Source: Plut-88900 sp963668115
GTDB lineage: Bacteria > Chloroflexota > Dehalococcoidia > Plut-88900
Assembly: GCA_963668115.1 (NCBI GenBank)
Contig: OY764147.1
Span: forward strand, 1-64,000
Reading direction: 5' to 3'
DNA length: 64,000 bases
The notes beneath the pieces were generated by a model. The model worked only from the letters and a program-made list of their open reading frames with translations, searched no databases and was not told the origin of the DNA. The position numbers and the translations under genes are program-made. This document shows positions 27,004-36,315 of the stretch, one piece after another; positions within the stretch are counted from its first letter, which is position 1; the number at the start of each line of letters is the position of its first letter.

Positions 27004-30000
27004 ATGACCCCTCTATCGGAACATGTCCGCGTTAACCGACGATTCCGAAGGTCAATCCGAATAGATACGGACCTGTCTGATCCAGAAGCTCTTGAGGGAT
27101 TTGTATGCCCTGAGTCCTCAGCTTCCGTGCTTCGCAGTATGGCGCAACACCTTAAGGACACGGGCCAAGCCGCGTTCACCTGGACTGGCCCGTACGGGGT
27201 TGGGAAGTCCAGCCTCGTCGTCGCTCTGAGCGCAGCCCTGAGCGTTTCGGCCGATGTCAGATCCAAGGCATTCGAAATCCTTGGGACAGAGACCTCAAGG
27301 GCCATCTGGGAAGGGCTACCTCCAAAGGAGAAGGGATGGCGGATACTGCCGGTGGTGGGAAGACGCGACCATCCTGCTCAAGTAATAGGAGAGGCCATCC
27401 AAAAGGCTCGGCTTGTACGCGAAAAAAGGGCGGAACCGTGGACTGACGAAGCCGTCTTTGATGTATTGACGAACATTTCCCGACGTCAATCGCGGGTAAG
27501 AGGCGGGTTAATCGTTTTCATCGACGAGATGGGCAAGTTCCTTGAAGGTGCGGCTTACTACGGCTCCGACATCTACTTCTTCCAACAGTTGGCTGAGATC
27601 GCCTCTCGCAGCGAGGGAAGATTGGTTGTAGTTGGCATCCTGCACCAGGCGTTCGAAGAGTATGCCTATAGGCTGTCTCGGGACATGAGGGATGAATGGG
27701 CCAAGGTGCAGGGACGATTCATTGACCTGGCGATCAATGTAGACGCCGAAGAGCAATTGGGTCTTTTGGGTAGGGCTATCGAGGTCACGGGCGACTATGG
27801 AACACAGGGCCACCTGGCCGACCAAGCGGCAACCCTCTTACATCGGCGCCGTGCAGCTTCACTCCTGGAAGAATGCTGGCCCCTTCACCCCATTACGGCG
27901 TGCCTCTTGGGCCCGATTTCGAGGAGGAGGTTCGGGCAGAATCAACGTAGTTTGTTCAGTTTCCTCAATTCGAGTGAACCCTTCGGATTCCAAGACTTTC
28001 TAAAGACGGCAACCGGTGAAGAACTATACGCGCCGGACATGGTTTGGGACTATCTACGAGTAAACCTCGAGCCATCGATCATCGCATCTCCAGACGGGCA
28101 CCGTTGGGCGATGGCCGTCGACGCACTAGAAAGGTGCCGGGCCGCTGGGGGCAGTGACCTGCAAATGAGGTTGCTTAAAGTGATAGCTCTAGTTGACCTC
28201 TTCAAAGAGCGTTCGGGACTGTCGGCAAACCTGGGCCTGCTCACACTGTCTATAGCCGATGCGAGGGAAGAGATTCGGGCCGCTGTGACGCGGCTGGAAG
28301 AGTCTTCAATCGTCATATTCCGCAAGTTCAGCGATAGCTACAGCATCTTCGAAGGGAGCGACTTCGATATCGAGTACGCCGTTGACGAGGCCTATGACTC
28401 AATAGATGAGGTCGACTTTGCCAGACTGTCCGAGCTCGCTGGCTTACAGGCAGTGGTAGCCAAGCGTCACTATCACGAAACAGGAGCGATACGGTGGTTC
28501 GACATGTCCATCGCACCCCTTCGAGACGTTGAAGATATAGTTGAGAACTATAAACCCGGACAAGGGTCGGTGGGAGCGTTCATCCTGGCACTGCCCGCGC
28601 AGGGAGATTCTCCCGAAACCGTTGAAAGAGTGGCAGGGCGGTTGAGGAGGCAACAGCGCTCCGGTGTAATCGTCGGAATTCCTCTGTGGACTACTTGGAC
28701 TATCGAGAGCCTGGCCCGAGAGCTCTCAGCCTTGGAGCAGGTGCGGGACAATTCACCGGAGCTGAGGGGAGATCGGGTAGCTAGATTGGAAGTGGAGGCG
28801 CGCATTGCCGACGTACAAGACCGGATTGAAAGCGACCTGGCAACGGCCTTGAAGGGAGCCAAATGGCAGGCGAATGGGATGGAACCTCGAGAACTTGATG
28901 AGGCGGAGCTCAATAACTTGGCAACCGAAATTGCCAATTCTCGCTTCCACAAGTCTCCGAGGCTTCACAACGAATTGCTCAATAGGCTCAAGCCCTCCAG
29001 CAATGCGGTGGCTGCTCAAAACGCTCTTCTGAGACGCATGGTCCTGCACGAAGGTGAGAAACGTCTAGGAATTGATGGATTTCCCGCGGAAGGTGGTCTC
29101 TTCGTTTCCTTGCTGGACTCCACCTGGCTCTATAGAGAAACCCTGGAAGGCTGGAAGTTTGAGGCCCCGACGGCTGAAAACGACCCAAGCAAGCTATTCC
29201 CGGCGTGGCAGGAGGCCATCGAATTCCTCGAATCCCAGTCACATCGTCCGGTTTCCGTCGCCGAAATCTATGGTATCTGGCAGGAGGCCCCATTCGGCAT
29301 CAAGGACGGTCTCATGCCCATATTGGCGACTGCCTTTGCTCTTTCGCATCGTGAAAACCTCGCCCTTTATAGGGAGGGAATATTCCAGGTCCGTATGACT
29401 GATCTGGATACCGAGTACCTAACAAGGGACCCGCGAGACATACAGTTCAGATGGATGAACTTCTCGAATGTGTCACGAATACTGCTTTCGGAGATGGCTG
29501 CAATTGTTCGGCAATTAGACCCCGCCAACACCCTGTCGGACCTAGTGCCGATAGATGTGGCAAGGGGACTTGTGTCAATATATGATGCCTTGCCAATCTG
29601 GACTAGGCGCACCCGGCAGCTCTCAAGCAACGCCAAGCGGATACGGCATCTCTTCAAACAGGCCAAAGATCCCAATAGACTGATCTTTGACGACATTCCA
29701 CTGCTCTTCGGAGGTCAACATCCCACTGACGAAGAACATGGGATTGCGGCAATCGCACAAAGAGTAAGAGACGGTTTGGAGGAACTGCAACAGGCCTACC
29801 CTTCAATGCTTCGTCAACTAAAGGAGACTCTCCTAGGCGAGTTGGGTGTTCCAAATTCTTTTACGGAGTCACTAGGTGAACTGAGGACGAGGGCGGCGAA
29901 CATAAGACAGCTAAGTGGCGACCACAGGCTTGAAGCTTTCGTCCTCCGAGTCTCTGTGTTTGAAGGGACAGAGTCTGATATGGAATCACTGGCAAGCATG

Positions 30001-30369
30001 GCAGCCAACAAGCCGGCGCGCCTTTGGACGGATTCGGACGTCGACCGAGCCAGGATCGAGCTAGCGGACATGGCCGGGAGCTTTGTGAGACACGAGGCGT
30101 ATGCGCATGTAAAGGGAAGGCCGGACCGACGACACGCAATGGCGGTGGTGGTAGGTCTAGATGGCAGGCCGCTACACAACGCTTTCGCAATTAGCGAGCA
30201 AGAACAAGGCAAGGTGGACAGCTTAATGGCCCGAGTCCGGGCCGTGCTATCGGAGGGCGGCGAAGAAGAGCAGAACGTAATTCTTGCGGCTCTTGCGAGA
30301 GTATCTGCCGAGTATTTGGAAGCCAGGACCAGACAAACAATGGATAGAGCCGAAGAGGCTGCCTCTTGA
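27004..30369 (+). CDS. sspC: SspC-like large ATPase of the PT system
   Basis: 1121 residues. The P-loop GPYGVGKSS is at 62-70, with a Walker-B-like GLIVFIDEMGKFLE about 110 residues later (hydrophobic-DE). A long helical remainder contains an apparent second region (EVEARIADVQDRIESDLATA). Large P-loop proteins of this kind sit between sspB and sspD in Ssp operons and supply ATPase activity to the modification complex. Position and neighbours fix the identity better than sequence does. Its stop shares one base with the sspD ATG. Confidence 0.82.
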   Translation: MTPLSEHVRVNRRFRRSIRIDTDLSDPEALEGFVCPESSASVLRSMAQHLKDTGQAAFTWTGPYGVGKSSLVVALSAALSVSADVRSKAFEILGTETSRAIWEGLPPKEKGWRILPVVGRRDHPAQVIGEAIQKARLVREKRAEPWTDEAVFDVLTNISRRQSRVRGGLIVFIDEMGKFLEGAAYYGSDIYFFQQLAEIASRSEGRLVVVGILHQAFEEYAYRLSRDMRDEWAKVQGRFIDLAINVDAEEQLGLLGRAIEVTGDYGTQGHLADQAATLLHRRRAASLLEECWPLHPITACLLGPISRRRFGQNQRSLFSFLNSSEPFGFQDFLKTATGEELYAPDMVWDYLRVNLEPSIIASPDGHRWAMAVDALERCRAAGGSDLQMRLLKVIALVDLFKERSGLSANLGLLTLSIADAREEIRAAVTRLEESSIVIFRKFSDSYSIFEGSDFDIEYAVDEAYDSIDEVDFARLSELAGLQAVVAKRHYHETGAIRWFDMSIAPLRDVEDIVENYKPGQGSVGAFILALPAQGDSPETVERVAGRLRRQQRSGVIVGIPLWTTWTIESLARELSALEQVRDNSPELRGDRVARLEVEARIADVQDRIESDLATALKGAKWQANGMEPRELDEAELNNLATEIANSRFHKSPRLHNELLNRLKPSSNAVAAQNALLRRMVLHEGEKRLGIDGFPAEGGLFVSLLDSTWLYRETLEGWKFEAPTAENDPSKLFPAWQEAIEFLESQSHRPVSVAEIYGIWQEAPFGIKDGLMPILATAFALSHRENLALYREGIFQVRMTDLDTEYLTRDPRDIQFRWMNFSNVSRILLSEMAAIVRQLDPANTLSDLVPIDVARGLVSIYDALPIWTRRTRQLSSNAKRIRHLFKQAKDPNRLIFDDIPLLFGGQHPTDEEHGIAAIAQRVRDGLEELQQAYPSMLRQLKETLLGELGVPNSFTESLGELRTRAANIRQLSGDHRLEAFVLRVSVFEGTESDMESLASMAANKPARLWTDSDVDRARIELADMAGSFVRHEAYAHVKGRPDRRHAMAVVVGLDGRPLHNAFAISEQEQGKVDSLMARVRAVLSEGGEEEQNVILAALARVSAEYLEARTRQTMDRAEEAAS

Positions 30370-31205
30370 TGTCACGCAGGGAACATCATGTTCTAGGTCT
30401 CTCGGGTGGACGAGACAGCGCTGCTCTCGCGGTCTACATGCGAGAGAACCGTCCTGAGTTGGACATCGAATACTTCTTTACTGACACGGGAAAGGAGTTG
30501 CCTGAAGTCTATGAGTTTTTGGTCAAACTCGAGGGCTTCCTGGGCAAACCCATCCTTAGACTCAACCCCGACAGGGATTTTGACTTTTGGCTGAAGCAGT
30601 ACGGAAACTTTCTACCTTCTCCACAGACTCGCTGGTGTACTCGGCAACTGAAGCTACGCCCCTTCGAGCAATGGGTCCGGCCAATGCTCGAAAGGGGCGA
30701 CCTTGTGTATAGCTACGTTGCGATTCGCGCTGATGAGGAGTACAGGGAGGGCTACGCGTCCAAGCATGAGAACCTGATCGTCAAGCTCCCGCTGAAGGAA
30801 GCGGGCATCGAAAAGGCCGGTGTTCTAGAAATACTAGAGGGTGCTGGGCTGGGACTGCCACGATATTATGAGTGGAGGACTCGCAGTGGGTGTACCTTCT
30901 GCTTCTTCCAACAGAAGATAGAATGGGTACGCCTGATGGAGCGACACCCCGGATTTTTCGAGGAAGCTATGCGCTACGAGAAAAACGCCATCAATCATGG
31001 ATCACCGTTCACCTGGAGCCAAGGAGAGTCGCTGGACGAGCTGGCACAACCTGAACGCGTAGCTCAGATCGAGGAGGAGCACCGTAGACGTCTGCAAAGA
31101 GTGCGAGCAAAGACAAAACTAAATCCGCTTCGTCCTGACGCGGAGCCACTCGACATGGACGATATGTATGGGCAGGCAAAGGTGTGTCTGGCCTGCCACA
31201 AATAG
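30369..31205 (+). CDS. sspD: SspD-like PAPS-reductase-family sulfurtransferase
   Basis: 278 residues. The N-terminal PP-loop SGGRDSAAL (12-20) binds ATP, where the family usually has SGGKDS. FFTDTGKELPEVYEFLVKLE follows. Cysteines lie in SPQTRWCTRQLKLRPFEQW, in RSGCTFCFFQQKIEW (C-x-x-C), and at the C-terminus VCLACHK (C-x-x-C), a set suited to an iron-sulfur cluster as in DndC. It should activate the phosphate oxygen and insert sulfur. The ATG at 30369 overlaps the sspC stop (TGATG), which implies coupling; the TTG at 30366 is an alternative. Confidence 0.88.
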   Translation: MSRREHHVLGLSGGRDSAALAVYMRENRPELDIEYFFTDTGKELPEVYEFLVKLEGFLGKPILRLNPDRDFDFWLKQYGNFLPSPQTRWCTRQLKLRPFEQWVRPMLERGDLVYSYVAIRADEEYREGYASKHENLIVKLPLKEAGIEKAGVLEILEGAGLGLPRYYEWRTRSGCTFCFFQQKIEWVRLMERHPGFFEEAMRYEKNAINHGSPFTWSQGESLDELAQPERVAQIEEEHRRRLQRVRAKTKLNPLRPDAEPLDMDDMYGQAKVCLACHK

Positions 31206-31217
31206 GATACTCGGAAG

Positions 31218-33335
31218 ATGGCCACGGCTTCTGTCCTAGAGTCCCTGTCCCAAGCAAGACCCTTGTATATGCTTCCTGACGACCCTCTGGTAGAGGACGT
31301 ACTAATCCCATGTTTCCAGAGCGCGTCTTCGGTGAACTGCATGGTGGGTTTCTTCGCAAGTACGATCTTGGCGGAGCTAGCCCCCGGGTTGGCTACGTTT
31401 GTCAACTCTTCCGAAGGAACCTTCAAGCTTATTGTCTGCCCGATTCTTAGTGAGGAGAACCGAAAGGCAATTGAGGATGGTATCGCCCAACCACGCGACC
31501 TGGCACAGAGGGTCCTTGAAGACCTCCTAATTACCGAAGATCGCATCCAAAAGCACGCACTCGACTGTCTTACGTGGCTGCTACGAGCTGGCCGAATTGA
31601 AATCAAGGTCGCACTGATGAGAGATGCACTGTTCCACCCCAAGGTGTGGCTCTTTCAGGGCTTGGAGGAGGTAGTGGCTGTACACGGTTCTAGCAACCTG
31701 ACCCTCTCAGGCATACGCAAGAACGTGGAGCAGATCACAGTGTCAAAGTCTTGGGAAGACTCCAATCAACGATACATCACACAGAGACTGACAGACCAAT
31801 TCTTGGCGCTGTGGGAAGATTCGGACGTTAACTGCATAGTTGTCGATTTGCCACGCTCCATTCGTGAGCGTCTGTTCAGCAGTCAAATGACGACAAGTCC
31901 TCCTTCTGAGGCCGATCTGAACGAGCTCTACAGACGAGCATCAATGTACGTTAGTGAGGGTTCTGCCACCGAAAAAGGCGAAACAAGGCGATTCGAAATA
32001 CCACGATGGCTCCAATACGAGGAAGGGCCATTTGACCACCAAGGCAAAGCCGTTACTGCTTGGTGCGAGGCTGGCTACAATGGAATCTTGGAAATGGCTA
32101 CTGGGTCAGGCAAGACGATCTCATCAATGATCTGCGCCCACAGGCTCTATGATAGTGCAAAGCCCCTCCTCATAGTGGTTGCCGCTCCTTACGTCCCTCT
32201 CATTCAGCAGTGGTGTAATGAAATAGCTGCCTTCGGCCTACGCCCCATCAACCTCACGGATGCAAATGGGCCCCGAGGTCGGGCACAGGCATTGGGACGA
32301 CTCCGCCGCCAACTCCAGGGCGGAGCAAGTGACGCCGAGGCCGTGGTTGTGTCCCACCGGACCCTATCCGACACTCGATTTCAGTCCGAACTGGCGCGAT
32401 TTGGATGCACCACGCTGCTCATCGCCGATGAGGCCCACAATCTAGGCAGCGAGGGATTCATAACCGACCCACCTACCTTTTTCGATCACAAACTTGGGCT
32501 CTCGGCCACTCCGGTTCGCCAGTATGATGAGGAGGGTACTGAGGCACTCTTCGACTTTCTTGGACCGGTTGTGTTTCGATTCAGTCTCGAAGACGCCGTA
32601 GGTAAGTGCCTTGTCGAGTATGACTATTTTGTCCATAGTGTGGATCTGACCAATGACGAAATGGATCGATGGTACGAGTTGACGGACCGTATAAGGTCAA
32701 ATGTATGGAGGCAGGACAGAGACGGTAGGCCAGACGACTATCTGACAAAATTGCTAAGGGACCGGCGCGCCGTTCTTGAGACGGCAGAGAATAAGATTGC
32801 AGCATTGGAAGAGGCACTTGATCGTGAAGACCTAGCCGATCTTCGACATACTCTCATCTATGCATCCGACAAAGAGCCTAGGCAACTCGAGGCTGTCAAC
32901 GGGTTGCTAAAGCAACGAAGCATTCTTTTTCACCAACTCACTCATGAAGAGACTGCCGACAGGGTACAAACCAGAAGGATACTCGAGGCGTTCCAAGAGG
33001 GAACTTTGAGAGTCCTCACCGCAAAGCGGGTGCTGGATGAGGGCGTCAACATCCCACAGATTCGAAAGGCCTTCATCCTCGCCAGCACCACGGTTGAGCG
33101 CCAGTGGATTCAAAGGCGTGGTCGACTCCTCCGCAAATGCGAAGAGATCGGAAAGACACATAGTGAGGTTCACGACTTCGTGGTGGTGCCACCGGACACA
33201 GACGACGATGCGAGAGATCTCGTCAGATCAGAACTTGACCGAGTGAAGGAATTTGCCAACCTAGCGCGGAATGCGGGTAGATCAAACGGTCCCCTGCATT
33301 CGATTGACAGGCTCGTTCAAGGCGCTTTCACCTAA
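31218..33335 (+). CDS. PLD-nuclease/SF2-helicase fusion, SspFGH-type module, first gene
   Basis: 705 residues. The N-terminal part has a phospholipase-D-like half motif: FHPKVWLF (His140-x-Lys142) then VHGSSNLTLSG (Asn160). The helicase follows, with LEMATGSGKTISSMI near 295, LLIADEAHNLGSE (DEAH) near 403 and LSATPVRQYDEEGTEALF, ending with QRRGRLLRKCEE (motif VI). It is 12 nt after sspD on the same strand. The set of helicase, small protein and SMC-like ATPase after sspBCD resembles the SspFGH restriction module, which damages DNA lacking PT. Letter assignment is inference. Confidence 0.75.
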   Translation: MATASVLESLSQARPLYMLPDDPLVEDVLIPCFQSASSVNCMVGFFASTILAELAPGLATFVNSSEGTFKLIVCPILSEENRKAIEDGIAQPRDLAQRVLEDLLITEDRIQKHALDCLTWLLRAGRIEIKVALMRDALFHPKVWLFQGLEEVVAVHGSSNLTLSGIRKNVEQITVSKSWEDSNQRYITQRLTDQFLALWEDSDVNCIVVDLPRSIRERLFSSQMTTSPPSEADLNELYRRASMYVSEGSATEKGETRRFEIPRWLQYEEGPFDHQGKAVTAWCEAGYNGILEMATGSGKTISSMICAHRLYDSAKPLLIVVAAPYVPLIQQWCNEIAAFGLRPINLTDANGPRGRAQALGRLRRQLQGGASDAEAVVVSHRTLSDTRFQSELARFGCTTLLIADEAHNLGSEGFITDPPTFFDHKLGLSATPVRQYDEEGTEALFDFLGPVVFRFSLEDAVGKCLVEYDYFVHSVDLTNDEMDRWYELTDRIRSNVWRQDRDGRPDDYLTKLLRDRRAVLETAENKIAALEEALDREDLADLRHTLIYASDKEPRQLEAVNGLLKQRSILFHQLTHEETADRVQTRRILEAFQEGTLRVLTAKRVLDEGVNIPQIRKAFILASTTVERQWIQRRGRLLRKCEEIGKTHSEVHDFVVVPPDTDDDARDLVRSELDRVKEFANLARNAGRSNGPLHSIDRLVQGAFT

Positions 33336-33345
33336 GGAGAATTCA

Positions 33346-33567
33346 ATGCCCGCCAACGACCAAAAGGTCATCCAGATCATTCTCGAGGAGATGAGTACGG
33401 TCGAAGAACGCTGTGACGGTTACAGAGAGGTGCTGACGGAAGCAGTGGCGGACATCATCACGTCAGAACGGCAGCACCGAGTGAAAGGGTCCAACATTCA
33501 GCAACAAGTGAACGACAAGTGCAATGCGGTAGGTCGGTTTCTTGCGCAGAAAAGGCCTACCGCTTAG
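33346..33567 (+). CDS. Small helical protein between helicase and SMC-like ATPase
   Basis: 73 residues from an ATG with AAGGAGA 5 nt upstream: MPANDQKVIQIILEEMSTVE followed by a helical segment with DIITSERQHRVKGSNIQQQV. No known domain is recognised. It is placed 10 nt after the helicase and 24 nt before the ATPase gene, so it is very likely a component of the same module, perhaps a bridge or inhibitor. It may correspond to a small subunit of SspFGH-type sets, but I cannot confirm that. Confidence 0.65.
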   Translation: MPANDQKVIQIILEEMSTVEERCDGYREVLTEAVADIITSERQHRVKGSNIQQQVNDKCNAVGRFLAQKRPTA

Positions 33568-33591
33568 GGTCACGGTAGGAGACTGTAGCTC

Positions 33592-35739
33592 ATGAGGTTA
33601 CTTCGTGCTGAGTTCACTAACTTCCGTCTGCTGCGTGATCTGATCTTGGATTTTCCGACAGGCACCGACAAGAGGTTGACTGTCATTCGCGCTGAGAATG
33701 AATCCGGCAAGACAACAATCCTGAACGGACTCCAGTGGGCTCTCTATGGGGATGACGCACTACCAGGGAAACGACGCGACTACAGAATGCACCCAATCGA
33801 TTGGGATACGTCGGAAGGGAGTAGAGTACCGGTTACTGTTGAGGTCGACTTTGAGACTAAGACCGTCCGTCGCAGCCCTACACGCGGGCTGATCGAGTCG
33901 ACTCAGTCGTATAGGATAATTCGCTCAACGTACGACGTAATACGCGACGACGGATGGCAGCCTGGACCGACTACCGTTAGGTTATTTGAGCTTACTGAGA
34001 GAGGTAGCGAACCAGTTGATCCTCCGGAGGCAAGCATTAGAGAGGAATTGCCTGAAGAGCTCCGTGAGATATTCTTCACCGATGGTGATAGGGCCCTCAG
34101 CTTTATTGAAGCTGATGTTTCAGCCTCGACGAAGCAAGATAGAGTACGAAGAGCGATCCGATCTCTGCTGGGCCTAGAAGTGATTGAAGGAGCATTGAGC
34201 CGTGTAAAGCGAACAGCATCTGACATCAACAAACAGGTTAAGGACACCGTCCCACACCTCGAGCTTGCTAAGGTCGCAGGCGATCTGACGGAGCTAGGTG
34301 AGGAGCAAGAGAAGATCGAACAGAGAATCCTTGATTCTGATCAACAATTCGCCTCCTTCGATGAGCGGTATGCGGCCATTGAGAAACAGATTGAGGTCTT
34401 GCTGACCAAAGGTAATAGAGATGATCTGAGTCGAGAGATCGGTCTAACTCGGCGGAGAATAGAACAACTGGATAGCGAGTTGACTGATGCCAGTAGACGG
34501 CATTCTTCCCTATTCAGGTCCTTGGCTTTGTCACGTGAACTCATGGCACCCGTTGTCGAGTCAAGTCTTGCCAAACTTGACGAGCTACGTGACCAAGGAA
34601 AGATCCCGAGTAGCACGATTCCGGTCCTTGAAGAACGTCTTGGCGCTTCAACCTGCTTTTGCGGAGAATCGATAGAGGGGCACGATCCTGCGCCGGCGCG
34701 CCGGCGACAACACATAGAGACGCTGATCGAGATGAGTCGCAGGGCCGACGCTCTCCAAAGTACCATCACCGACCTATACTATGCGTCGCGGGCCCTGCAG
34801 ATGGATCAAGGCTCTCCCGAAGAGAGTTGGTCGTTTCAGTATGATGCGTTAGCTACTCATCGCGATAGTCTCTTGTCCGAGCGAGAGCAACTGGGTCTAC
34901 AAGCGAAGGCGCTTGAGGCGAGAATCGCCCAGATTCCAGATCATGACATTCAGGGGCTTCAGCAAACAAGAAGCTACTACAGGGACCAGCGCGATCGCTT
35001 TAATGCGGAGAGGACGAGACACCGCGCCGACCTAGACAACGTCCGCCAGCAGCACGCAACCCTCCAAAGACAATACCACGACCTATTGAGGCAACAAGAC
35101 AGGGGAGCCCGATTCATGGCCGACCTAGAAGTTGCGCAGGATATTCTGAACGTGCTCGGGCGCGCCTATGAACGGCTCACCACTGAGGAGTTGACCAAGG
35201 TCAGTACACGTATGAACGAGATCTTCTTGAAGATGATCGGTGCCGACCCATCTCAAGGAGCCATTATTCAGGGCGCCAGGATCACCGAACAGTTCGAAAT
35301 CACGGTGTCTGGTCCTAGTGGGCGACTTCTCAATCCTGATCGTGATCTCAACGGCGCTTCACGTCGGGCCCTGACCCTTGCATTCATACTGGCACTGACT
35401 AAAGTGAGCGAAGTCGAAGCTCCCAACGTAATTGACACACCGCTCGGAATGATGAGTGGTTTCGTCAAGAGGTCGGTCTTGACTACCGCAATCCGAGAGA
35501 GCTCTCAGCTTATTCTCTTCCTAACACGGTCGGAGATCGCAGACTGCGAGGAGATTCTAGATACGGAAGCCGCTAACGTCATAACTCTTACCAATCCCTC
35601 ACACTACCCGACGATGCTCGTCAACGACCCACAGGTGCATGAGCGCACAGTCCTCCAATGCGAATGCGATCATCGACGGGAGTGTACGATTTGTCAGCGA
35701 GTTTCCGCACCAAGCGTTGAATTGGCTACCGCCGTCTAG
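33592..35739 (+). CDS. SMC/DndD-like ABC ATPase with Cys cluster, SspFGH-type module
   Basis: 715 residues. The N-terminal RecF/SMC half has AENESGKTT (34-42) with the NG-x-QWALYG follow-up. Long coiled coils enclose a zinc-hook-like STCFCGESIEG (C-x-C) near residue 346. The C-terminal half has the signature region RDLNGASRRALTLAFILAL and a Walker-B-like NVIDTPLGMMSG. The tail QCECDHRRECTICQ carries four cysteines. DndD and the ATPase of PT restriction modules share this layout. It is transcribed with its neighbours (24-nt and 10-nt gaps). Confidence 0.75.
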   Translation: MRLLRAEFTNFRLLRDLILDFPTGTDKRLTVIRAENESGKTTILNGLQWALYGDDALPGKRRDYRMHPIDWDTSEGSRVPVTVEVDFETKTVRRSPTRGLIESTQSYRIIRSTYDVIRDDGWQPGPTTVRLFELTERGSEPVDPPEASIREELPEELREIFFTDGDRALSFIEADVSASTKQDRVRRAIRSLLGLEVIEGALSRVKRTASDINKQVKDTVPHLELAKVAGDLTELGEEQEKIEQRILDSDQQFASFDERYAAIEKQIEVLLTKGNRDDLSREIGLTRRRIEQLDSELTDASRRHSSLFRSLALSRELMAPVVESSLAKLDELRDQGKIPSSTIPVLEERLGASTCFCGESIEGHDPAPARRRQHIETLIEMSRRADALQSTITDLYYASRALQMDQGSPEESWSFQYDALATHRDSLLSEREQLGLQAKALEARIAQIPDHDIQGLQQTRSYYRDQRDRFNAERTRHRADLDNVRQQHATLQRQYHDLLRQQDRGARFMADLEVAQDILNVLGRAYERLTTEELTKVSTRMNEIFLKMIGADPSQGAIIQGARITEQFEITVSGPSGRLLNPDRDLNGASRRALTLAFILALTKVSEVEAPNVIDTPLGMMSGFVKRSVLTTAIRESSQLILFLTRSEIADCEEILDTEAANVITLTNPSHYPTMLVNDPQVHERTVLQCECDHRRECTICQRVSAPSVELATAV

Positions 35740-35749
35740 GAGAGAGGCC

Positions 35750-36193
35750 ATGACCCAGAGATATTTCAACCACTTTGCTGGCATTAATCTGGTGTATCCA
35801 GCGGAGCAGCGGGAACACTATGAGAGATTCTGCCAAACCGGGGGCAGGTCTTCAATTGATCGAAGTCCGTTCCCACGCATGGTAGATCTCTGGTTTGCCG
35901 GCTTCTCAATCGCCGCCGGCCGAAGGATGAAGCCTGTGGATCTGTCGCGCCAGAACACTTCAAACTTCACACCTGGTGCAATCTTTGACAGGGATAGTTG
36001 GAGAGTCCAAGCTGTGATGCTGGCTGCGATTGCAGTCGATGACTCCGTTGAAGTGGTCGGAGACCCCAACCGCATGATGGCGATTGCTAATGGCTTGGCG
36101 GCAGCGGGCGTACCCATAATCGTGGAGATGCTCCAAGGGGGTGACCAAGATGCGATCTGGAATCTGTCTGATGCGCTGACTACCATCCTCTGA
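35750..36193 (+). CDS. Uncharacterised 147-residue protein in the PT restriction module
   Basis: ATG at 35750 with AGGAG and GAGAGG just upstream. It starts MTQRYFNHFAGINLVYPAEQ and contains FPRMVDLWFAGFSIAAGRRM and a C-terminal AIANGLAAAGVPIIVEMLQG helix pair. No domain is known to me. It follows the SMC-like ATPase by 10 nt and precedes the SspE-like gene by 122 nt, so it is more likely the last gene of the helicase-ATPase unit than part of the next transcript. Confidence 0.65.
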   Translation: MTQRYFNHFAGINLVYPAEQREHYERFCQTGGRSSIDRSPFPRMVDLWFAGFSIAAGRRMKPVDLSRQNTSNFTPGAIFDRDSWRVQAVMLAAIAVDDSVEVVGDPNRMMAIANGLAAAGVPIIVEMLQGGDQDAIWNLSDALTTIL

Positions 36194-36315
36194 GATGTAC
36201 TACTTGGAATCGCCCTCACTTTTGAGACCTCATGCCGACCTCAGCAGAGTTGCACTCCCATTCAGAGTGATAGCCGCCGCAGATCCTCCTACACGAACTA
36301 TTCGAGGGTGACACT

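Noticed and set aside
26044..31205. BREX or DISARM system
   Set aside because: The large ATPase could suggest BrxC, but no BrxX methylase, PglZ or DISARM helicase/methylase is present. DUF4007 plus PAPS reductase plus cysteine desulfurase fits Ssp.
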